A stretch of 64,000 bases of DNA from Candidatus Saccharimonadota bacterium (GTDB taxonomy: Bacteria; Patescibacteriota; Saccharimonadia; Saccharimonadales; UBA4665): contig JAGXIT010000005.1 in NCBI GenBank assembly GCA_024635495.1, positions 1 to 64,000 of the forward strand, in the 5' to 3' direction. The notes beneath the pieces were generated by a model. It did no database searches. It was not told where the DNA came from and saw nothing but the letters and a program-made list of their open reading frames with translations. Positions within the stretch are counted from its first letter, which is position 1, and every line of letters starts with the position of its first letter. This document shows positions 9,432-16,315 of this stretch, piece by piece. The translations under genes were made by a program, and so were the position numbers.

Positions 9432-10572
9432 ACGCTCCAGTGCTAGTGAGGGTTTCGAGTGCGGTGATGAATGCTTCGATATCGTCTTTGGTAGTGTGTC
9501 GACCCATCGTGGCTCGCAGGGAACTTCGGGCGGCGTCATCGTCGAGTCCGAGCGCACGAAGAACATGACTTGGCTCTTCATCGCTCGCACTACAAGCCGA
9601 GCCGGCGGCCGCGAGGATACCGCGCTGCTCGAGTTCGATGAGCAGACGCTCATTGTCTTGGCCTGGTAGGGTGAGGTGAACATTGTTTGGTAATCGGGCT
9701 GAAGTGCTACCGTTCACCATTGCTTGTGGTAATCGAGTTTTAATCATGTGGAACATATCGTGTTGCAGCTCAGCCAGACGCTTCGATTCGTCTACCCGCA
9801 TCGTCTGGGCGATCGCCAACGCCTCGGCAAAACCAATGCTCGCCGCGACGTTTTCGGTGCCGCTGCGCAAACCTCGTTCTTGTCCACCGCCAGTGATAAT
9901 TGGCTCGAGCTGCACGTGGCTGGCTACATACAGCACGCCGGATTGTTTCGGCCCGTACAGTTTGCCACCATTGAGCGTCATCATGTCGACACCGAGTCGG
10001 GCTACGTGCAAATCGAGATAATTGCCCGCCTGACAAGCATCGGTATGAAAATACAGTGGTAAATCATTGCCTGCTTCCCGCCGTTCAGTGCGAATTTCCT
10101 CGAGAATAGTGGCAATCTGACGCAACGGCTGGAGGGTGCCAATCTCGTTATTGGCGTACATAACGCTCACGAGCACAGTATCGTCATGAATCTTGGCCCG
10201 TAGATCGTCCAGGTCTACCCTGCCCTTCCCTGTAGTAAGCGCAACGAAGCAATTAAATTTTTCAGCTGGAACGAGTACGGATTCATGCTCGAGACCACTC
10301 AGCGTAACGGAGCTATTTGGAAATTTCTTGAGAACCCCCGAAATGGCCAGATTGTTCCCTTCTGTGCCGCCCGCGACGAACAGGACTTCACTACTCCGAG
10401 CACCAAGCCAATGTGCTACTTGCGCCCGCGCTTCGTCCAGAGCCGCCCTCGCCTGCCGAGCTGGCAGGTAGGTTGCGGAAGGGTTATAAAACACTTCACT
10501 GAAGTATGGTTGCATAGCAGCCAGCACCCGCTCGTCCATCGGTGTAGCGGCAGCATTATCGAGATAAATCAT
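9430..10572 (-). CDS. Cysteine desulfurase, IscS/NifS type
   Basis: A 380-residue PLP enzyme that takes sulfur from L-cysteine for tRNA thiolation or Fe-S assembly. It starts MIYLDNAAATPMDERV, the family hallmark; the ATG at 10572 is preferred to a GTG two codons upstream. Visible motifs: GGTEGNNLAI, HTDACQA, the PLP-lysine region LNGGKLYGPKQ, the RSGTEN motif, and the active-site cysteine in GSACSASDEEPSHVLRALG. It is the last gene of the metG-tatD operon, 10 nt after the preceding stop. No scaffold or tRNA thiolase gene is adjacent, so the sulfur acceptor cannot be told from context. Confidence 0.92.
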   Translation of the reverse strand: MIYLDNAAATPMDERVLAAMQPYFSEVFYNPSATYLPARQARAALDEARAQVAHWLGARSSEVLFVAGGTEGNNLAISGVLKKFPNSSVTLSGLEHESVLVPAEKFNCFVALTTGKGRVDLDDLRAKIHDDTVLVSVMYANNEIGTLQPLRQIATILEEIRTERREAGNDLPLYFHTDACQAGNYLDLHVARLGVDMMTLNGGKLYGPKQSGVLYVASHVQLEPIITGGGQERGLRSGTENVAASIGFAEALAIAQTMRVDESKRLAELQHDMFHMIKTRLPQAMVNGSTSARLPNNVHLTLPGQDNERLLIELEQRGILAAAGSACSASDEEPSHVLRALGLDDDAARSSLRATMGRHTTKDDIEAFITALETLTSTGA

Positions 10573-10582
10573 ACTCACTAGT

Positions 10583-10966
10583 TTACACTGCTACAGACGA
10601 AGCGATAGGGTCGAACTTCTCATGCATGCGACGACGGTATTCGTGTACTGCGCCATAGAGTCTCTTGGCTTCTTCGTCAGATACGTGCTTGTACGGATGA
10701 CCATCTTGAACCTTGAAAATACCATGTGGTCGTACATCGTAACGCGTAGTACGAATCTGTTGCACACGTCGCTCATCAGTCCACTCTTCATGCCAAATCC
10801 AGGTGTGCTCGTCGAGACAGAAGAATTCACGGCGCTGACCAGCCGGAATTGGGCCAAAGACCTGCCCGCCAATCTTGGCGGCATCACGCAACATATTGCG
10901 ATAGACAAACACTCCTCGCTGGGTATCATCCTGTCCTAGTAATGGACTAAGCAGCTTTTTGATCAT
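10583..10966 (-). CDS. Conserved small cytoplasmic protein of unknown function
   Basis: A 127-residue protein; the start at 10966 (MIKKLLSPLLGQ) is chosen because AAGGAG lies 7 nt upstream, whereas the longer frame to 11032 lacks one. Its first 20 nt overlap the end of the upstream gene, which suggests coupled translation. It is soluble, aromatic- and Arg-rich, with the segments REFFCLDEHTWIWHEEW and YDVRPHGIFKVQDGHPYKHV. No catalytic motif or named family was recognised. It is cotranscribed with tatD and the cysteine desulfurase gene. Confidence 0.7.
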   Translation of the reverse strand: MIKKLLSPLLGQDDTQRGVFVYRNMLRDAAKIGGQVFGPIPAGQRREFFCLDEHTWIWHEEWTDERRVQQIRTTRYDVRPHGIFKVQDGHPYKHVSDEEAKRLYGAVHEYRRRMHEKFDPIASSVAV

Positions 10967-11336
10967 GATAATCTCCTTGTTGGTACATGGCGGTTGGAAA
11001 TTGCAGTACGTCTGACCCCTGTGAATATGCATTATTCACCTGGGACCTAATTTCTGCTAGGTCATCGTGCTTAGGAGCTTCAACGGCTGCTTGGGCTAGT
11101 TCGTGCACTACATGTGGCTGAACTTCAGGTGACGTAGCTACTGCTTCAGTCGCAACTGAGCCTACCACTTCGGATGTAGTGACGTCGTAGTGACGAACTG
11201 CATTTTCGACATTACCGACCGCCGCTTCTACTGTGAGGAGAAGTTCGGCTGCCTTGCTAGCTTCAAGCGGTGTAAAAACCTCTCGGCGTGCTGGTGCTGT
11301 CTCTGCTGAGGAGAATAATGTGTTGAATATGTTCAT
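10947..11336 (-). CDS. Small acidic protein of unknown function
   Basis: A 129-residue hydrophilic protein, Ala/Val/Glu-rich, largely helical, without membrane segment or cysteine. It begins 6 nt after the tatD stop and overlaps the following gene by 20 nt, so it belongs to the metG-tatD-desulfurase operon. No family recognised. The paired overlap with the downstream gene suggests the two products work together, which is inference. Confidence 0.6.
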   Translation of the reverse strand: MNIFNTLFSSAETAPARREVFTPLEASKAAELLLTVEAAVGNVENAVRHYDVTTSEVVGSVATEAVATSPEVQPHVVHELAQAAVEAPKHDDLAEIRSQVNNAYSQGSDVLQFPTAMYQQGDYHDQKAA

Positions 11337-11342
11337 AGTCGT

Positions 11343-12149
11343 TTATGTGAGATCAAATAACGCCTCGGCGTTTGCAGTCGTGACAGCGGCGAGTGTGTGC
11401 AGGTCTTCACCCCGCAGTTCACTTAGGAACTCTGCCGTATTTGCCACGTGCTTTGGCTCACACACTTTACCACGAAAGGGTACTGGCGTCAAGAAGGGAG
11501 CGTCTGTCTCTAACAGTAGTGAGTGTTGTGGAATTGTGCGATATATCACATGCTGCGGCTCGCTACTGGGAAATGTCGCGATACCGTTCACGCCGATGTA
11601 TAATCCACGCTTAATTCCCTGCTGCAAATTAGCTTCATTGTCGGTAAAACTGTGCAGTACCCCACGAATTCCCTCGTACTCATCAAAAATCGGCCAGAAA
11701 TCGTCGAAGGCGTCGCGCACATGGAAGCTCATCGGCAGTTTGAGCCCCTGCGCAAGCTCTATCTGGAAACGCAGCAGCTCAATTTGTGCCTCACGCGGCG
11801 AGTGATTGTAGTAGTAATCGAGTCCGCATTCACCCACGGCCACCACCTTTGGCTCAGTGGCCAGCGCAGCAAAACGTCGCTTGATGTCATCTGTTTGATG
11901 GCTCTTAGCTTCGTGTGGATGAATGCCGATACTTACCCAGACATTTTCGTGAGCGCGAGCAAACCGTACCGCTTGCTCACTATCTGACAGCGAAGTGCCG
12001 ATGAGCACCATCCGCCGCACGCCAGCAGCGCGAGCAGCGTCCAGCACGGACTCGGCCGTTCGCTCGACCTTGTCAGAGAACCATTTGTCGTGCGAGCCGC
12101 CCGTGCCTTCAAGCTCGTGGACGTGACAGTGGGTATCGATAAAATCCAT
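11343..12149 (-). CDS. tatD: TatD-family metal-dependent deoxyribonuclease
   Basis: A 268-residue TIM-barrel hydrolase. It begins MDFIDTHCHVHE (metal-binding HxH), has SIGIHPHEA, the metal-ligand glutamate in VAVGECGLDYYYNHS, SFHVRDAFDDF, VLHSFTDN, and the terminal strand LLLETDAPFLTPVPFRG whose Asp is a metal ligand. All are TatD signatures. TatD enzymes have 3'-5' exonuclease activity used in DNA repair and turnover. It lies 11 nt after metG, a very common bacterial arrangement, and 6 nt before an unknown gene. Confidence 0.93.
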   Translation of the reverse strand: MDFIDTHCHVHELEGTGGSHDKWFSDKVERTAESVLDAARAAGVRRMVLIGTSLSDSEQAVRFARAHENVWVSIGIHPHEAKSHQTDDIKRRFAALATEPKVVAVGECGLDYYYNHSPREAQIELLRFQIELAQGLKLPMSFHVRDAFDDFWPIFDEYEGIRGVLHSFTDNEANLQQGIKRGLYIGVNGIATFPSSEPQHVIYRTIPQHSLLLETDAPFLTPVPFRGKVCEPKHVANTAEFLSELRGEDLHTLAAVTTANAEALFDLT

Positions 12150-12160
12150 CTGTTTGCGTC

Positions 12161-13606
12161 CTAAAATGTTTCAGCTACTTCGATGCGGGGGAAGAGTGTG
12201 GTTTCTTGTGGATGGATCAGGCCTTCGGCGAAGGTGGTCTGAATCTTTTTGGCAGTCACTGGTAGGAAAGGTGCCAGCATTTCGGCGATTTCGAGCAAAT
12301 CACTCACGAGGTTGGCCAGAATCTCACGGAGGTGGTCTTCGTCGCCCGATTTGGCGATTTGCCACGGCTTTTCGACGTCTATCAGCTGGTTGAGGCCACG
12401 GACTTGCTCCCAGACACTATCAAGTGCCCTGTCGAACTTACAGGCGGCCAGTGCCTCTGCATACGCGCCTTTGTCGTGCTCAGAAGCCGGTATGGCCCCA
12501 ATGACACCACCTTGATACTTTTGCACCATGGCAGCGGTACGTTGTACGGCATTGCCGAGTTCATTGGCGAGTTCATTGTTGTATGCGGTTTCAAATGCAG
12601 CCCAGTTGAAGTCACCGTCGCCGTAGCTTGGAACGTGGCGAAGGAAATAGTAGCGGAAGGCATCGGCACCGTATTTGTCGATAATCTCATGCGGGCTGAC
12701 AGAATTGCCAAGGCTTTTGCTCATCTTTTTGCCATCGACGGTCACATAGCCATGCACGTAGAGCTTTTCGGCGAGTGGTAGGCCGAGTGCGAGCAATATG
12801 CCCGGGAAAATCGCCGCGTGGAAGCGCAAAATTCCCTTGCCGATAACCTGCACATCGGCTGGCCAGAAGGCCTTGAAATCGTCGTGATCGGGGTAGCCAA
12901 GCACAGTGATGTAATTGAGCAGCGCTTCAAACCAGACGTACATAACCTGCGTCTTGTCGCCGGGCACGGGGATACCCCAATCAATCTTGTCTATTGGTCG
13001 GGAAATACTGATGTCATCGAGGCCACTCTCTATCAGTGACATGATTTCGTTGCGGCGAGTGGTAGGCACGATATCGAAGCGATTCTTCTCTATGGCGTCG
13101 CGAATTTGGTCGCCGTAATTGCTCAGGCGGAAGAAATAGTTCTCTTCCTCGATCTTTTCGTATGGGCGGTTGTGGTCTGGGCAGACGCCGGCATTTTCCT
13201 TCACGACGGTTTCGGTGAAAAATTCTTCGTCGCCAGTGCAGTACCAGCCGACGTAACTGTTTTTGTAGATGTCTTTTTCGAGAGCCTTCCAGACGAGTTG
13301 CGAGCGTTTTTCGTGGTCAGCTTCTGTGGTACGGATAAAACGGTCGGGCTCGACCTCGAGTGCTGTGATGAGATCACGGAATTTTTGTGACATTTCATCG
13401 CTCAGGGCGAGCGGAGCGACATTAAGACTAGCGGCCTTTTCGGCGATTTTGCCACCGTGTTCATCAGTACCAGTACTGAAGACGACTTCGTCGCCACGAT
13501 TGCGGGCAGCACGAGCAAGCACGTCTGCCATCACGAATTCCATGGCGTGGCCGAGATGTGGCTCACCGTTTACATAGGGTATAGAGGTTGTTACGAAATA
13601 GTTCAT
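12161..13606 (-). CDS. metG: Methionyl-tRNA synthetase
   Basis: A 481-residue class I aminoacyl-tRNA synthetase. The HIGH motif appears as PHLGHAMEFV near residue 17, and KMSKS in DGKKMSKSLGNSV. The zinc-knuckle region reads YCTGDEEFF then GVCPDHNRP, so one of the four usual ligands (second Cys of the first pair) is replaced by Asp. The protein ends after the anticodon-binding helical domain and lacks the C-terminal tRNA-binding (EMAP/Arc1p-like) domain. It is the first gene of a five-gene operon. TACAAT lies 7 nt upstream of the ATG with no Shine-Dalgarno, so a leaderless mRNA is likely. Confidence 0.95.
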   Translation of the reverse strand: MNYFVTTSIPYVNGEPHLGHAMEFVMADVLARAARNRGDEVVFSTGTDEHGGKIAEKAASLNVAPLALSDEMSQKFRDLITALEVEPDRFIRTTEADHEKRSQLVWKALEKDIYKNSYVGWYCTGDEEFFTETVVKENAGVCPDHNRPYEKIEEENYFFRLSNYGDQIRDAIEKNRFDIVPTTRRNEIMSLIESGLDDISISRPIDKIDWGIPVPGDKTQVMYVWFEALLNYITVLGYPDHDDFKAFWPADVQVIGKGILRFHAAIFPGILLALGLPLAEKLYVHGYVTVDGKKMSKSLGNSVSPHEIIDKYGADAFRYYFLRHVPSYGDGDFNWAAFETAYNNELANELGNAVQRTAAMVQKYQGGVIGAIPASEHDKGAYAEALAACKFDRALDSVWEQVRGLNQLIDVEKPWQIAKSGDEDHLREILANLVSDLLEIAEMLAPFLPVTAKKIQTTFAEGLIHPQETTLFPRIEVAETF

Positions 13607-13923
13607 CTGTACTATTGTACCTCAGTTGCGCTATGTTTTTGCGTCAAAAGCGGAAATTTAGTTGAGGAAGGTGGGACTTGCCTTGTGCCGCATGAGCGAA
13701 AATGCGCCGCAAGCACAACCGGTCTCCCATTGGTCGACCGGTTTCGGGTCCGGGTGAGAACTGTCTGTGACAGTTTGCAAGGTCGGAAACTCGGCGCAGC
13801 AAAAGCATGCCCGAGATGAGGCGGGCTCGCGAGAAATCGTGAGTTGCCACTGGCAAACCCGTTCAAATCCCGGTAGCTCAGCCAAGCATAAGCACTTTGC
13901 GAAAGCAGAGCGTTTTTGTTTGC

Positions 13924-13929
13924 TATACT
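13924..13929 (+). promoter_or_regulatory. -10 box, leaderless start
   Basis: TATACT followed by GAGAAT and then ATG at 13936, so transcription should start at or next to the initiation codon. Confidence 0.45.
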
Positions 13930-13935
13930 GAGAAT

Positions 13936-14148
13936 ATGCAGAAAATTGCAACGAGAGTTTTTATCTATGCGTCTATACTATTTGGGATTATAGGTATTCT
14001 AGTAGTATTGACGGCGTCAGGTGGTCCAAACAAAGAGGACTCGGATATTTTCGAAATTTTAATAAAGCTTCTATTCATAACTGTTTTTATCATACTGCCC
14101 TCATTCGCACTAAGTCTTGCTAGTAAGTACCTCAAAGATAGATCTTAG
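13936..14148 (+). CDS. Small membrane protein in tRNA-Leu cassette
   Basis: A 70-residue protein with two membrane helices (about 5-27 and 40-62) joined by a short acidic loop (GGPNKEDSD), ending in a basic tail (KYLKDRS). The start at 13936 is chosen because a TATACT -10 box lies 6 nt upstream; the longer frame from 13897 would run through the promoter. The gene is AT-rich compared with the surrounding chromosome and lies between copies of the tRNA-Leu 3' end, both signs of transfer. No family recognised. Confidence 0.55.
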   Translation: MQKIATRVFIYASILFGIIGILVVLTASGGPNKEDSDIFEILIKLLFITVFIILPSFALSLASKYLKDRS

Positions 14149-14192
14149 TTCAAGGCTATAACATTCAGATAATTTTTGCATTTACAGGACTA

Positions 14193-14693
14193 GTGGGTAC
14201 TATTGGTGGTGTTTTGATATCGTATTTGACACTAAGGCATAATTTTAATAAAGATAGGCATCGCGTTATGGTTGGCCTAAGTAACAATATCTTGATGAAT
14301 GTTCCAGGTGTTGATTCGAAAAAAGAACAGTTCACGATAATGGCAGCGAATCTTGAACAAGTTCCGTTTATTGTCGCCAATATCAGGATTAGCGTTGGTC
14401 GTAGGTCAGGTGCGTTGTTTATACCTATTCCGACGGGTACACACCAAATACCAGCAACACTAAATAGAGATCAAACATGTAACTTCTGGACTGACTATAA
14501 GGATGCTCTGAAGGCTATAAAAAAACTGGCGAGGCGTAATAAAATTAAAGTCCGCGCTCAAATATCGGATTATGCCTGTAATAAGTTTTATTCGCAATGG
14601 AAATCAATAAGATTCGATGAGACATTTTGGTCAAAAGTAATCACGAAATTTAAGATGTTTGGCAGTCACATACTCAGACTGGTGTCCCCGTAG
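14193..14693 (+). CDS. Membrane-anchored unknown protein in tRNA-Leu cassette
   Basis: A 166-residue protein from a GTG at 14193. The frame is open back to 14142 and encodes IIFAFTGL just before the GTG, so the N-terminal membrane helix probably begins further upstream; no ATG, GTG or TTG is available there, leaving an unusual start (ATT at 14163 preceded by AAGG) or a frameshift from the preceding gene as possibilities. After the helix the protein is basic and soluble (KDALKAIKKLARRNKIKVRAQI). AT-rich; no family recognised. It ends 25 nt before a strong terminator. Confidence 0.55.
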   Translation: MGTIGGVLISYLTLRHNFNKDRHRVMVGLSNNILMNVPGVDSKKEQFTIMAANLEQVPFIVANIRISVGRRSGALFIPIPTGTHQIPATLNRDQTCNFWTDYKDALKAIKKLARRNKIKVRAQISDYACNKFYSQWKSIRFDETFWSKVITKFKMFGSHILRLVSP

Positions 14694-14717
14694 AAGTCTA
14701 GACCTTAACGCTCATGT

Positions 14718-14755
14718 ATAGAAAAACACCGTCACAAAAGACGGTGTTTTTCTAT
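14718..14755. terminator. Bidirectional terminator in tRNA-Leu cassette array
   Basis: A 16-bp perfect stem (ATAGAAAAACACCGTC with its complement) and a 6-nt loop. Leftward it directly follows a displaced tRNA-Leu 3' end with CCA; rightward it ends the gene at 14193-14693. Both arms are flanked by A or T runs. Confidence 0.8.
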
Positions 14756-14925
14756 GGTGGGCGAGGTGGGACTTGCCTCATCGGCCATATGCAAAATGCA
14801 TTGGCACGATGACCCTGCTTCCATTGGTCGCAGTGCAAGGGTCCGGCCAGTGCCACTGGCACTGGCGTTCAAGTCCCGAGCATGGCGACCAACTAAAAAG
14901 ACTACTTTTCAGTAGTCTTTTTAGT
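14755..14925 (-). mobile_element. Mini-cassette without gene downstream of tRNA-Leu
   Basis: Its left end, 14755-14775, is a perfect 21-bp direct repeat of the tRNA-Leu 3' end at 14926-14946 (T-loop position 56 through CCA). Inside are an inverted T-arm copy (CAAGTCCC, 14870-14877), GC-rich palindromes, and an 18-bp-stem terminator that begins at the tRNA CCA. The period is 171 bp. The direct repeat is seen; origin by integration is inference. Confidence 0.6.
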
Positions 14926-14928
14926 TGG
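14889..14928 (-). terminator. Terminator of tRNA-Cys/tRNA-Leu
   Basis: An 18-bp perfect stem around a 4-nt loop. The stem includes the encoded CCA of tRNA-Leu and ends in T5 on the minus strand. Confidence 0.85.
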
Positions 14929-15013
14929 TGGGCGAGGTGGGACTTGAACCCACAAGGCTTATTCAGCCAGCGGATTTTAAGTCCGCCGCGTATACCAATT
15001 CCGCCACTCGCCC
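14926..15013 (-). tRNA. tRNA-Leu(UAA)
   Basis: An 88-nt class II tRNA with acceptor GGGCGAG/CTCGCCC, anticodon loop CTTAAAA (anticodon TAA), a long variable arm, T-loop TTCAAGT and an encoded CCA. It lies 13 bp downstream of tRNA-Cys on the same strand. Confidence 0.95.
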
Positions 15014-15026
15014 GATTGGAATCTAA

Positions 15027-15100
15027 TGGAGGCACCGACCGGGTTCGAACCGGTGTACGAGCTTTTGCAGAGCTCTGCCTAACCACTCGGCCACGGCGCC
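15027..15100 (-). tRNA. tRNA-Cys(GCA)
   Basis: Acceptor GGCGCCG/CGGTGCC, anticodon loop CTGCAAA (anticodon GCA), T-loop TTCGAAC, encoded CCA. It leads the tRNA-Cys/tRNA-Leu unit. Confidence 0.95.
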
Positions 15101-15128
15101 ATTCAGATTGCCCTACTAGAGTAGCACA

Positions 15129-15794
15129 TTATCCTCGGTGGGAGTACGGCATATCAGCCAAAACTAGTTCAGTACCTGGCTCACAAACTTGCGCAAGTAA
15201 TTCTCGACTCAAGCTCTGTGCAATCTTGAAATATCTTGCGGGCGTATAACAGTAGACGTCTTTAGTATGAAATGGAAGTACTGTTTTTGAACCCTCTATG
15301 GCAACTATCGATTCTCGCTCGTTGAGTTGTGCTGGGTCCTCGAGTTCGTCGATAATAAGTCTATCAGTCGGCAGTACGACACTAGACAAGTCTTCCCACT
15401 TAGTTACTCCGAGTAGATCCGGTTTCTCAATCTCTATTTTGATAGTTGCCCCATCACTATGGCTGGCAGTTCTTTCTGACTCAATCTTGATTCTCTTGCC
15501 AAGTAAACCTGAGTCTACAGGGCGCCCTGCGACAGTACGGTAGAGATATGCACGTAATTGCAGCCCCATGGCGTTGTCGTCCATAGGTGCACTGAGTGGA
15601 AATGTATTCCTACCTTCTTGGTAGGCGATAGTACTTATAGCACGAGAAACACCACGAAGAGAGATAGCGAGCTCAGAAGGTGACAGAGGTGCTTCTGGGC
15701 GAAGTTCGCAAAATTCAGCAAGACGGTCTTGTGCCGCATGATACTCGTCTATCTCAATTATAGCCCTGTTGTGGGCATGCTCAAATCCTGCCAT
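15129..15794 (-). CDS. Unknown protein under triple ATACTAGTAT operator
   Basis: A 221-residue soluble protein, acidic in the middle, without membrane segment. The N-terminal 70 residues are helical (HNRAIIEIDEYHAAQDRLAEFCEL), the rest mixed alpha/beta. No family recognised. An AAAGG ribosome binding site lies about 10 nt before the ATG. About 112 bp upstream of the ATG is a three-box palindromic repeat that is also found about 112 bp upstream of a small gene at 58449-58574, so expression is probably controlled by the same regulator. Confidence 0.65.
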   Translation of the reverse strand: MAGFEHAHNRAIIEIDEYHAAQDRLAEFCELRPEAPLSPSELAISLRGVSRAISTIAYQEGRNTFPLSAPMDDNAMGLQLRAYLYRTVAGRPVDSGLLGKRIKIESERTASHSDGATIKIEIEKPDLLGVTKWEDLSSVVLPTDRLIIDELEDPAQLNERESIVAIEGSKTVLPFHTKDVYCYTPARYFKIAQSLSRELLAQVCEPGTELVLADMPYSHRG

Positions 15795-15906
15795 CGTTCA
15801 AAAACCTTTAGATTATGTAACTTAAGCCTATTTTACTATATTTCGGTGTTTTTGCAAGCTCTTTGTCTCTAGCTGTTCAAAATTGCACTACATTATCGCA
15901 CGAGAA

Positions 15907-15940
15907 ATACTAGTTTTTATACTAGTATATATACTAGTAT
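15907..15940 (-). promoter_or_regulatory. Triple ATACTAGTAT operator, copy 1
   Basis: Three 10-bp boxes (ATACTAGTTT, ATACTAGTAT, ATACTAGTAT) are separated by 2 bp, giving a 12-bp period. Each intact box is a perfect palindrome. It lies upstream of the gene starting at 15794; TTGCAA and TAAAAT promoter-like boxes lie between. The remainder of 15795-15986 shows no gene. Confidence 0.65.
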
Positions 15941-15986
15941 TTCGAGAGGGCAGGTGAGTGCGAATCTCCCCTGTTATTTTATAAAT

Positions 15987-16169
15987 CTAGCCGAGGAATT
16001 TGAGTAGGTCATAGACCAAGAAGACTGGCCAGATGATGGCCTTGAGGATGCCCAGCAGCACCATGCCGAATGTACCTGCTGCCTGTATGTAATACACGAG
16101 CGCCCCGATGAGTCCGAGACCGTAGATAGCGCTACCGCTACCACCTTGCATGCTATTTTTGCCTGTCAT
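15987..16169 (-). CDS. Small conserved Gly-rich membrane protein
   Basis: A 60-residue protein: polar start (MTGKNSMQGGSGSAIYGLGL), then two membrane helices (about 16-35 and 38-58) ending LLKFLG. Proteins with the GGSGSAIYGLG...ALVYY...KAIIWPxFLVY pattern are widespread small membrane proteins in Gram-positive bacteria, with no known function. The start ATG follows GGAGCAGGGGTT, a ribosome binding site inside a 33-bp segment repeated at 25361-25393. Confidence 0.7.
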   Translation of the reverse strand: MTGKNSMQGGSGSAIYGLGLIGALVYYIQAAGTFGMVLLGILKAIIWPVFLVYDLLKFLG

Positions 16170-16202
16170 AACCCCTGCTCCAATCGATTAATCTTATACC
16201 CT
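16170..16202 (-). repeat. Repeated promoter/5' leader segment, copy 1
   Basis: 33 bp, 31 identical to 25361-25393. On the minus strand it reads GGGTATAAGATTAATCGATT followed by GGAGCAGGGGTT, combining a possible -10 box with a ribosome binding site, and it directly precedes the ATG at 16169. Confidence 0.6.
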
Positions 16203-16315
16203 TCCATGATACCACTCACCAGAAAGCCATAAATGTAGGCTTCCTTAAGCTTAAGTCTTCGGACTCCCTTTTAATGCAATGGTTTGAATTATTTTAAAGG
16301 CAAGCTTTCTGTTTC

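Larger units (their letters stand above)
13670..14754 (-). mobile_element. Putative gene cassette downstream of tRNA-Leu
   Basis: This segment lies between two partial copies of the tRNA-Leu 3' end: GGTGGGACTTGCCT at 13670-13683 and the longer copy starting at 14755. It contains an inverted arm (CAAATCCC, 13864-13871), several GC-rich palindromes (13684-13860), two AT-rich plus-strand genes and a bidirectional terminator. The first 200 bp resemble the mini-cassette at 14755-14925 in order of motifs: T-arm end, hairpin with AAAATGC, CCATTGGTCG, GGGTCCGG, CACTGGCA, T-arm end. The cassette interpretation is inference. Confidence 0.5.

Noticed and set aside
14755-14925. tmRNA or second tRNA
   Set aside because: It ends in a tRNA-like 3' end with CCA and a terminator, but no 5' acceptor strand pairs with it and no tag frame is present.
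14773-15249. 158-residue frame on + strand
   Set aside because: It runs antisense through tRNA-Leu and tRNA-Cys; a false frame typical of tRNA genes.
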